From Gammaproteobacteria bacterium (GTDB lineage Bacteria > Pseudomonadota > Gammaproteobacteria > Enterobacterales > Alteromonadaceae), in NCBI GenBank assembly GCA_018222405.1, contig JAAFAI010000003.1, forward strand, positions 186,001 through 250,000: DNA of 64,000 nt, given 5' to 3'. The notes under the pieces were generated by a model that saw nothing but the letters and a program-made list of their open reading frames with translations, searched no databases and was not told the DNA's origin. Position numbers and translations under genes: made by a program. This document shows positions 49,801 through 57,026 of this stretch, one piece after another (position 1 is the stretch's first letter; the number at the start of each line of letters is the position of its first letter).

Positions 49801-50385
49801 TGGGAGCTTGATCCGCGTGAGCAGCCGGTGGCGGATCCCACGCAACACCTGGTTTATGCCGATAATACTGACTATCTCGATTCACTGCCTACAAGGTCAG
49901 GACAGTACCAGGGCATCCTGGCACTGGTTAACGATAATCTTGACTGGTCGCCGCCGCTAATAAATGGCCTGTCGTATAGTAAAACCGTACCGTTACCCGA
50001 TTTTGATGCCGATGAACAGGCCATCTGTGCCGGACATTTGCCGGTGCTCAACCTCGAAATGTACGAGGTTCTGATGAAAAAGTGTTACCTGTTAACCGAA
50101 CATACCCAATGGTTTATTCCGCGCTATAGCTTTGTCTCAGGCGGCAGGGATGTGGCGTTGCTTTGGTTACAGGAAATTGTTGAGAAATTACCAGCATGGG
50201 ATCGATTTATTGTATTTCCGGGCTATCTGGCGATTCCAAAGGATCCGCAGCATCCGGTGCTGGTCGACCGGCTCGGCAGTCGTGGTGAGTGGGTTCAGGA
50301 AAGACTGAATGCTGAGCACTTGCTTGGCGATACCTTAACACAGAAAGAATTTTTTAACTTAAAACGTCTTTTTCATAAAGCATAA
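46885..50385 (+). CDS. large Maf-type flagellin glycosyltransferase (DUF115 / MptE-like)
   Basis: Motility-associated factors transfer nonulosonic acids to flagellin Ser/Thr. The DUF115 core is clear from about residue 554, with CPVFIVGNGPSLDYSIE, the segment VSCGTALQVLHRHNIVPDFH and LYLFGVDLGFIDK with HHHSKLSGYYDEKGE. Upstream there are two related Rossmann-like modules: VVVVLGIGLGEHIKQLL (about 138) and LIMFGLGAGYQLQALL (about 402). At 1166 residues it is much longer than Campylobacter or Aeromonas Maf (about 600-700). It overlaps the ligase by seven bases. It is the best candidate to attach the sugar made by the pse genes. Confidence 0.85.
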   Translation: MLKNIKHHIDDDEAIQSALESELAHTLQLRLKENIQAFQRNIPSLLPFVRTSMSQNISIFCNKNGQPNIVDYGLGRVLYGFDPQQEVSDQVNHFLAHSPRVELDADVLADIPARASSIDVDGYQRLMSYPPLPDTADVVVVLGIGLGEHIKQLLAARTIKNLVIYEPEPQYFSCSTMIGHWKDIFNLANQKGTALFIQLEKDGRDLVDDMDELRAHVDFDGFYVYQHYNSPIFNSIACDLRERPWPEIKRKGLNIQTTYKRQSFEPLWLDSVALEGAELARNSEQRFAKNLAAFKHYFPDIYNEFKDYTPDTWLTVKVSDDDYNLLNHKSLHTWYGDSARQESDAAYNAYATHPNRDGLVLGYNGTKLRHYLHYKFVLESETLLHSISERNGALPDTIKSLIMFGLGAGYQLQALLEQHQVEKLFLCEPNKDFFYASLYAIDWHDILHKVDDAGYRIYINIGDDGTHLFRDLLNQFYAIGPYNLAQTYFYQVYYNAELNGAIAQLREQLQVVISMGEYFDHAYYGINHTVEGLCRNYPHLRNNPQRFLAASQQECPVFIVGNGPSLDYSIEVIKEYREQAIVVSCGTALQVLHRHNIVPDFHAEIEQNRSTFDWAVRLGDFDYLKQITLLSCNGIHPDTCELYANTLICFKDGESSTVSNLNILGKDNFSILKFAFPTVSNFTLNLFTTLGFQQLYLFGVDLGFIDKTHHHSKLSGYYDEKGEPLYDYEEKNNTGLIVPGNFRSSVSTKHEFKVSKMFIEDLLRTYKGDCYNTSDGAKIIGTQPLPIDNVLILSSPQNKQAALAVMHQKAFAEVGHNDYLVRFNERYQHARMKQELAVMTDKISAVIDGEQDVMWLIEYLKTELFKSYSQGRSLLFYYLYGTLNFANAFLLKVTASDSSEEAQRDALAILLRRFKQFSAKINADFYSFDITSSFGGLREREYLRKLENPPVITLTRHYGGTEQQVVLNYVNWWELDPREQPVADPTQHLVYADNTDYLDSLPTRSGQYQGILALVNDNLDWSPPLINGLSYSKTVPLPDFDADEQAICAGHLPVLNLEMYEVLMKKCYLLTEHTQWFIPRYSFVSGGRDVALLWLQEIVEKLPAWDRFIVFPGYLAIPKDPQHPVLVDRLGSRGEWVQERLNAEHLLGDTLTQKEFFNLKRLFHKA

Positions 50386-50432
50386 CTGAAAAAGTGATGG
50401 TGTAAGAGATACTGCAATATGGGGATAAGCCG

Positions 50433-51539
50433 GTGGCGAATCTAATGGCCGAAACACAAACGTCTCTACAGCAGCTGGAAGCGCTGTCTGATATGCCAGT
50501 ATATGGCATTGCTCAGGCTGATAAAGAACGGCTGTTAGGACAGTTACTGGTGTCATTGCATGCTCACCACCAGCAACAATGTAACGCTTACCGGCAGTTA
50601 CACGCTGAACCCTTGTCATTAGTTGCCGGTTTAAGTGAGCTACCCTATGTGGCGGTGCGTTTATTTAAACTGCTTGATTTAAAAAGTGTTAAAGACGAAA
50701 ACGTTTTAAAATGCCTGAGTTCATCCGGCACAACCGGTCAGGTGCCGGCGCGTATATACCTTGATGCCATGACCAGTCGCTGGCAGTCGAAAATCCTGGT
50801 TAAAATTCTGCAACAGTTTTTAGGTAAGCAACGTCTGCCTATGCTGATTATCGATTGCCCGGCAAGTCATATGAGCGGGGCTGCGCTGAATGCCCGTTCG
50901 GCCGGTATCCAGGGGCTGGCGATGTTTGGCCGCCATCATACCTACGCACTCAACGCTGATATGAGTCCAAACTGGGACGCTATCGATGCCTTTTGCCAAA
51001 AGTACCAACACGAACCGGTGCTGGTTTTTGGTTTTACCTTTATGATCTGGCAGTACTTTGTTAAATCGCTTCGCCAGCAAGGCCGCACGATTCGATTGCC
51101 CCACGGGCATCTTTTCCACAGTGGTGGTTGGAAGAAGTTACAGTCTGAAAGTGTTGATAATGCCACCTTCAGGCAGAATGTTGAGGCAGTAACGGGCATT
51201 GCCCGCGTCACCAATTTTTATGGTATGGCAGAGCAGGTAGGCACCGTATTTATGGAATGTGAGCAAGGCTATTTGCATGCGCCGTCAACTGCCGATGTGA
51301 TTATTCGCGATTGTTACGATTTACACGAACAGGCCACCGGCGAGCAGGGGCTGATTCAGGTTTTGTCAGCCTTACCGTTTTCATATCCGGGCTTTAGCAT
51401 ATTAACCGAAGATTTAGGCACCTTGCATGGCACAGACGACTGCGCCTGCGGCCGTAAAGGTAAATATTTTTCAGTACAGGGGCGTTTGCCCAAAGTTGAA
51501 TTGCGCGGTTGCAGCGATACTGCCGCCGCTGCGTTATAG
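50433..51539 (+). CDS. LuxE-like acyl-protein synthetase
   Basis: The 368-residue protein belongs to the LuxE/PaaK ANL group. LuxE activates a fatty acid as acyl-AMP, then carries it on its own Cys and passes it to LuxC. The P-loop SSSGTTGQ (96-103) and the FYGMAEQVG motif are present. Cys360 in ELRGCSD, nine residues from the end, corresponds in place to the acylated Cys near the LuxE C-terminus. The GTG start has GGGGA seven bases before it. It is followed at 12 bases by the LuxC-like gene. Confidence 0.85.
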   Translation: MANLMAETQTSLQQLEALSDMPVYGIAQADKERLLGQLLVSLHAHHQQQCNAYRQLHAEPLSLVAGLSELPYVAVRLFKLLDLKSVKDENVLKCLSSSGTTGQVPARIYLDAMTSRWQSKILVKILQQFLGKQRLPMLIIDCPASHMSGAALNARSAGIQGLAMFGRHHTYALNADMSPNWDAIDAFCQKYQHEPVLVFGFTFMIWQYFVKSLRQQGRTIRLPHGHLFHSGGWKKLQSESVDNATFRQNVEAVTGIARVTNFYGMAEQVGTVFMECEQGYLHAPSTADVIIRDCYDLHEQATGEQGLIQVLSALPFSYPGFSILTEDLGTLHGTDDCACGRKGKYFSVQGRLPKVELRGCSDTAAAAL

Positions 51540-51551
51540 TAGGGAAGTGAT

Positions 51552-52766
51552 GTGACTCAGCCTACGCATATTGAATACCAGCTTTCGGCGGCACAGACGC
51601 CTCAGCAAGTCAGCAGCATGGATCTACCTGGCATCGGCTCTCCGGTCGTGGTCAGGTTTTTACAGGCATTGTCTGAACGGTTGCTAAAGTCGCCCGAGGT
51701 GAAACCCTTTGCCGAGCTGATTGCCCTTGGCTTTTGGTTACGCGATTCTAAGCTCAGCCAATGGCTTAACATGTTAAAGCCGGACAATCCCAAAGCGATA
51801 ATCAAACCGGTTGGCTGTGTTGTTCATTACACCCCCAACAATGTCGATACCATGTTTATGTATAGCTGGATTTGCGCGTTACTGGCCGGCAACAATAATA
51901 TTGTGCGACTTGGCAGCAGCGAAAGTGCAGCAAAATCGTTATTGCTCAACATCCTTAAAGCATTGTTTGCAGAACCTGAGTTTCACCCCATCGCCGCGCG
52001 CAATATGTTGCTGTATTTTGCTAAAAGCTCGCCGTTGAATGCTGAGCTCGCGGGTTTGGCTGATGCCCGGATGTTGTGGGGGGGCGATGAGAGTATTAAC
52101 AACATCAGGCAATTTGTGAGCAAACCACGTTGCCGTGATATCAGTTTTGCTGATCGTTACTCAGTGGCTGTTATGCATCCAGGCGACACTGCGCAGCAAC
52201 CGTCGGCGCTTGAAAAAGCCGCACAACTGCTATGGCAGGACACCAAAGCCCATCATCAACTGGCCTGTTCGTCGCCGCGGGTGATTTTCTGGCTAGGGGA
52301 TCAGACCAGCCTGACTGCCTTTGCCGGGGTGCTCAATGCACAGGCAAAACATCAGGATACCGCCCCGGAACACTTAAACGGACAGTCGCGTACTAATGAA
52401 CATTTGATCACGGCACAATATTTACAAATGCAGGGTAAAGCGTCCGCGCCATTGTGTAATGAGCGAGTGTGCTTGTTACCCGTGACCCAAATAGACGAGG
52501 ATATGCTCGCTCAACACGGTGGCGATGGACTGTATTTTGTGAAACCGCTGGCGTCTCTGGATGAACTGGGCGCTGAATTGCCAGCGCGCGTGCAAACCCT
52601 GACCTACTGGGGCATTGAGCAGGACGCATTATTAAAGTTACTGATGGATCCGTCGATACAAGGAGTCGACAGGTGTGTTTCGGTTGGCAAAGCCCTTACG
52701 TTCGCACCTGACTGGGATGGTTACCGGTTGTTTACCGCCCTGACGCGATATGTCTATTTGGATTAA
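51552..52766 (+). CDS. LuxC-like acyl-CoA/acyl-protein reductase
   Basis: LuxC is an aldehyde-dehydrogenase-fold reductase that takes an acyl group on its Cys and reduces it to aldehyde with NADPH. The 404-residue protein has the LuxC segments VGCVVHYTPNNVDTMF, LLAGNNNIVRLGSSES and the active site HHQLACSSPRVIFW with Cys239. Start is GTG 51552 with AGGGA six bases before. With LuxE next to it, it forms a candidate fatty acid reductase pair; the other Lux genes (luciferase, LuxD) are not in the window. Confidence 0.87.
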   Translation: MTQPTHIEYQLSAAQTPQQVSSMDLPGIGSPVVVRFLQALSERLLKSPEVKPFAELIALGFWLRDSKLSQWLNMLKPDNPKAIIKPVGCVVHYTPNNVDTMFMYSWICALLAGNNNIVRLGSSESAAKSLLLNILKALFAEPEFHPIAARNMLLYFAKSSPLNAELAGLADARMLWGGDESINNIRQFVSKPRCRDISFADRYSVAVMHPGDTAQQPSALEKAAQLLWQDTKAHHQLACSSPRVIFWLGDQTSLTAFAGVLNAQAKHQDTAPEHLNGQSRTNEHLITAQYLQMQGKASAPLCNERVCLLPVTQIDEDMLAQHGGDGLYFVKPLASLDELGAELPARVQTLTYWGIEQDALLKLLMDPSIQGVDRCVSVGKALTFAPDWDGYRLFTALTRYVYLD

Positions 52767-52771
52767 CGATA

Positions 52772-54670
52772 ATGCTGCACTATTTTGCCAATGCCTGTAT
52801 AGCACTGATTACCAGCATACTGCTGGTACATTGCGTGAAGTCTGTTCGCAGTCAGCGTGGTGCATTGTCAAAACTGATTAATCTGGATGACCTGTTGATA
52901 TTATTGTTGCCCGCCAGCCTGATACTGATTGCACAGTGGGCTGCAATACCGCTGGCCTCAGCGGCTATTTTTGGCGGGTTAAGTTTGTACGGCATTCTGG
53001 TGTGGCTCGATGCCATCCTGTTTGTACAGTATCGAATTGAAATTAACCGCCAGACCATCGCCTGGTTCTTTACCGGCAGTAAAGGGCTAAGCAAAGGTTT
53101 ACCGCATTTACTGGCGTTATTTAACCGTTTCCCGGTTGCGTTACTGATCCCCCCTGTGTGGGTCAGTACCTTGTACTGGTTAATCTACCTGCCCGAGACA
53201 CTGGCTGTTCAGGCAGTTATTGTGTGTGCGTCGCTGGCTGTGATCTGTCGCTGGTTTATCACGGCAAGTGTTGTGCAAACCTTGCTGCTGGCCGTTGTGG
53301 CGACAGGGGGTATGAGTATGTCGGTTACCGTTGTGGGCGATTGGGCTTTACTGTTAAGTGGCGCGTTTGGTGTAACCGTCAGCACTATTGTGTTGCTGGC
53401 AGTGCTGCGTAAATTGTTTATTTCCCAACACGAATTTTTAACGGCACCAACCTTACTGGCCAATATTCTGGTAGACGATTCCTTTGAGGCCGCCAGTGCC
53501 TTTACCCCGCGTGAAGAACACCGGCCATTTGTTAGTCCGGGCAAGGCAGCAAAGCAAAAAAGTCCGTACTTTGGCCGCTGTAAAGATGCCAATATTATCT
53601 TAGTGACGATGGAGTCTCTGGGGTGTTATATCAACCCTTATACAGAGAATGCAGCACACTCCCGACTGGCCCGGCGTCTGCAGCAGGACGCCTGGATGTC
53701 ACAGCAACATTTTAGCCTGTGCCCGAATACCACCGTTTCCACTAACCAGATGTATACCGGTCATTATTCCAATAATCCGTATAACAAAAGTGACTCATTA
53801 TTTCCGGGCAAAGACCCAATGCATATTGCCCATTTGCGGGCGCAGGGCTATAAAACGTTGTTTTTAGACAGTGCCGACACCAGTTTATACGACTATGAAC
53901 GGTTATTGGGACGTATTGGTTTTGACCGGGTTTGGGGCACCAGGGATATCCCGGCCAAGGGGCTGAAAGCCGATTACCGCTTATGGAATATGGTGGATGT
54001 GATTGCCGCAGAAGTGGCCGATGGCCCGTTCTTTTTGCATGTGATTAACGACCAGACCCATATGCCTTACGAAGTGGTGGACGGTGAACGGTTTAACCGC
54101 CATACGGGTAACAGTCAGAAAGCCAAATACCTTAATGCGGTGGAAGAGGTTGATTTTATTCTGGATGAGTTTTTACTGCGGTTGGGTAAAAAAGTGAATT
54201 TATCCAATACCATTGTGGTGTTTACCGGCGATCACGGCGAGTCATTCGGGGAGTTTGGCTACAGTTTTCACAGCAATTCGGTGATCCTGCCGCAGATAAC
54301 CGTACCGTTTATGCTGTGCCATCCTAATCTTCGCGGCCGTGAGATTGAGCATTCCTGCCATTTTGATTTGTTTCCGACCTTTTTTGACTTGCTCGGTATT
54401 GAATTTGATTACCCGTCGCTTGGCAGTCCGCTGGGGTGTGAGCAACGGGATTTTGCTTACTTTGCGCACTCGGCAACGTTAAAAGGCAACAGCCCGGCTA
54501 ATTTTGGATTTATCAACAATGGCGAGTTGTTATGGATGGACCGCTTATTTAATCAGGTCAGTTTATTGTCCAGTGAGCAGGTGCGTCGCCCACTCAGCGC
54601 CAAAGAGCAAACCTATGCTAAATCACTGTTACATAAAATGCTCAGCGAAAGAGGGGTATTAGTCTCATGA
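52772..54670 (+). CDS. membrane sulfatase/LTA-synthase-like phosphotransferase
   Basis: The 632-residue protein has about six membrane helices in residues 1-235, then a soluble periplasmic alkaline-phosphatase-superfamily domain (about 275-600). Metal-site motifs are ILVTMESLG, the nucleophile Thr in CPNTTVSTNQ, and VVFTGDHGESFGE with HSNSVILPQITVP. LtaS and EptA-type enzymes share this layout and transfer phosphoglycerol or phosphoethanolamine from lipids to surface sugars. The donor here is unknown. It follows the LuxC-like gene by five bases and overlaps the next by four. Confidence 0.82.
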   Translation: MLHYFANACIALITSILLVHCVKSVRSQRGALSKLINLDDLLILLLPASLILIAQWAAIPLASAAIFGGLSLYGILVWLDAILFVQYRIEINRQTIAWFFTGSKGLSKGLPHLLALFNRFPVALLIPPVWVSTLYWLIYLPETLAVQAVIVCASLAVICRWFITASVVQTLLLAVVATGGMSMSVTVVGDWALLLSGAFGVTVSTIVLLAVLRKLFISQHEFLTAPTLLANILVDDSFEAASAFTPREEHRPFVSPGKAAKQKSPYFGRCKDANIILVTMESLGCYINPYTENAAHSRLARRLQQDAWMSQQHFSLCPNTTVSTNQMYTGHYSNNPYNKSDSLFPGKDPMHIAHLRAQGYKTLFLDSADTSLYDYERLLGRIGFDRVWGTRDIPAKGLKADYRLWNMVDVIAAEVADGPFFLHVINDQTHMPYEVVDGERFNRHTGNSQKAKYLNAVEEVDFILDEFLLRLGKKVNLSNTIVVFTGDHGESFGEFGYSFHSNSVILPQITVPFMLCHPNLRGREIEHSCHFDLFPTFFDLLGIEFDYPSLGSPLGCEQRDFAYFAHSATLKGNSPANFGFINNGELLWMDRLFNQVSLLSSEQVRRPLSAKEQTYAKSLLHKMLSERGVLVS

Positions 54671-56991
54671 ATCAGCCCTGCCAAACAGCGCTAACGCCCT
54701 TTGCCACAGAGATTCTTGAGCGGGTTCAAAACGACAATATCAAAATGGTGTCTTTTGATATTTTTGACACCCTGGTGCACCGGCGAACCGGCCGACCGGT
54801 TGATGTATTCGCCTTAGCCTATGCGCAAATTCAGGAGCAGTATCCGCACCCTATGAGTGCTGAGGAATATCGTGAGCTCAGAGAAAGTAGTGAACAGCGG
54901 GTCAAGCGCGAATCCGTGTCAGGCGAAGTCAGCCTGAGTGATATTATCAACGTGCTGCCTTTTACCAGTGCGGTAAAAACAGCGTTACAGGATGCAGAGT
55001 TAGCCGCTGAAGCATCCTGCAGTTTTATTAATCAGGCGATTCATCAACTCATCAAAACGCTGATTGCGGCCGGTGTAAAAGTTGTGCTGATTTCTGATAT
55101 GTATTTAACTGCCGCGCAGATTCGGCGCTGCTTTTTCACAGATTGCGAGACTTTATCCGGATTGCCGCTGTATGTGTCATCTCAATTACAAACTAATAAA
55201 GCCACCGGCAAGGTCTATGAACACGTACAACAGGCAGAGCAAATTGCGCCGCAGTACTGGTTGCACATTGGTGACCATCCGGTGTCTGACGGCGAAATGG
55301 CTAACAAGGCCGGTTTACATACAGCCGTGTTGCGCGGGGCGTTAAATGAAACCGAGATTCTCAAACAGGAAAATGCCCTGTTTGCCGGGTCGCAGCATTA
55401 CAACGCCGCCCGCCTGATCGCGACAGCCCACTATCACTCCCAGCGCAGCAGCGCATTTGATGTGGGCAGCTTTGTCTGGGGGCCCATTCTGTTTGCCTTT
55501 GCCGACTGGGTCATCGATCAGGCAATAACAACCCAGAGCCGCAGTATTTTATGTTTAATGCGCGAAGCAGAAGTGTTTGCGCCCATTATCGAGTGGCGAC
55601 TAACCCAACGTGATATCAATCGTATTAGCGTTCACAAGCTTTATGCCTCGCGTAAGTCAACGTTCTGGCCTGCAATAGAGATTGACAACCCAGATTGGTT
55701 TGAAGATCTGATTTATGTGCTGGTACAGCGTCGTGGTTATTCGGTCGCCGATTTTTACCGGGATTTCAGGTTAGCAGACGATACGCTGTTAGCCCGTTAC
55801 CGTGACGTGGCGATTCGTGATACTGACGGATTGTTTGAGCAGGGCGAGAACTTATTAAAATTGCTCACGGCGCAGGCCCGCCAGAACAAGCCGGTGGTGC
55901 AGGCATATATTAGTGAACAGCGGGAACGTTTTACCCGTTATTACCACGCGAATATTGATGTACCGCTGGCATCTTGTGTCACTGTTGACCTGGGTAATGG
56001 CGGCACTATCCCGCATCAGATTGAAGCCATTATGGGGGCCAGCAGTAAGGCCAATTTACTGTTTTATTCATCTGAACGGATTTACCGCTACGCAGATAAA
56101 ACCTATTACAGCAGTTTTATCAGCGCTGCTACGGATACCCGCAATCTGCGTCAGTTATTATCACGTTCGCCAGAATGTATTGAGCCTTTCTTAGTGGGTG
56201 ATTGCGGCACCGTGACAGGTTACAGTGATGATGCCAGCGCAACGCCAGAACACGCCTGTGGGTTGCCGGAAAACTCCGTATATGTACGAGACTTCCAGGC
56301 AGGCTTAAAGTGTTATTTCGAAGTGCATGCGCAATATCAGCTGGCAACCATGACCGCGCAGGATGTGTTACCAGTGTTGTACCGTTATTTGCAATTGCCA
56401 ACCCGGTGCGAAGCCTTGTTGTTTACTGAAATTCAGCATCAGGATAATTTTGGCTCAAACGATGCCTATTCCATTATTACCCAGGCCCAGTGTGATGAAG
56501 TCAGCCAATGGCCTTTAGCAGGCTTTTATCAAACATTTTGTCAGTACCCGAAAATTAAAGTGGGGAAAATTCACTGGCCACAGGCTGTTATAACGTTGGT
56601 GGATGAAAAATTTTTAAGCCGCCAGAATGGCTTGCTGTCGATGGATACTGACAGCGATGTATTGAACCTGATAGAACGGGTGCTGGAGCAAAAGTGGCAA
56701 CGGTTTACCGTGTATGGTGCCGGGCTGTTTTTCGAAAAGCTACTGCCGCATATTCAAAAACATAACCTGCAAATAGAACAAGTCATCGATCGCAAGGCCG
56801 AGATCTCCGGGCCTTATCAGGTTGCCGGTTTTGAAGTGCAGTCATTGCAGTCTGCACTGCAAAACGGCTGTGACAAAATACTGATTTCCTCTTTTGCGTT
56901 TAAAGATGAAATTGCCCGCAATATCTATGAGCAATCACTACGTCAATCGCCAGGCCAACCCCAGGGTGCCATTGACATACTGAGTTTGTAA
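54667..56991 (+). CDS. HAD-like protein with C-terminal Rossmann-like module
   Basis: The 774-residue protein starts with a HAD domain: motif I SFDIFDTLV with nucleophile Asp31, motif II in LISDMYL, and motif IV GDHPVSD near 202-208. The second Asp of the usual DxD is Phe33, so phosphatase activity is uncertain. The middle (about 250-650) is of unknown fold. The C-terminal 100 residues start FTVYGAGLFFEKLL and resemble the PglD-like nucleotide-sugar module also seen in the next genes. Similar proteins occur in surface polysaccharide clusters. No precise function can be given. Confidence 0.65.
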   Translation: MNQPCQTALTPFATEILERVQNDNIKMVSFDIFDTLVHRRTGRPVDVFALAYAQIQEQYPHPMSAEEYRELRESSEQRVKRESVSGEVSLSDIINVLPFTSAVKTALQDAELAAEASCSFINQAIHQLIKTLIAAGVKVVLISDMYLTAAQIRRCFFTDCETLSGLPLYVSSQLQTNKATGKVYEHVQQAEQIAPQYWLHIGDHPVSDGEMANKAGLHTAVLRGALNETEILKQENALFAGSQHYNAARLIATAHYHSQRSSAFDVGSFVWGPILFAFADWVIDQAITTQSRSILCLMREAEVFAPIIEWRLTQRDINRISVHKLYASRKSTFWPAIEIDNPDWFEDLIYVLVQRRGYSVADFYRDFRLADDTLLARYRDVAIRDTDGLFEQGENLLKLLTAQARQNKPVVQAYISEQRERFTRYYHANIDVPLASCVTVDLGNGGTIPHQIEAIMGASSKANLLFYSSERIYRYADKTYYSSFISAATDTRNLRQLLSRSPECIEPFLVGDCGTVTGYSDDASATPEHACGLPENSVYVRDFQAGLKCYFEVHAQYQLATMTAQDVLPVLYRYLQLPTRCEALLFTEIQHQDNFGSNDAYSIITQAQCDEVSQWPLAGFYQTFCQYPKIKVGKIHWPQAVITLVDEKFLSRQNGLLSMDTDSDVLNLIERVLEQKWQRFTVYGAGLFFEKLLPHIQKHNLQIEQVIDRKAEISGPYQVAGFEVQSLQSALQNGCDKILISSFAFKDEIARNIYEQSLRQSPGQPQGAIDILSL

Positions 56992-57026
56992 CGGGGCGCA
57001 CAACGAATGTGGAGCGATACAACAAT

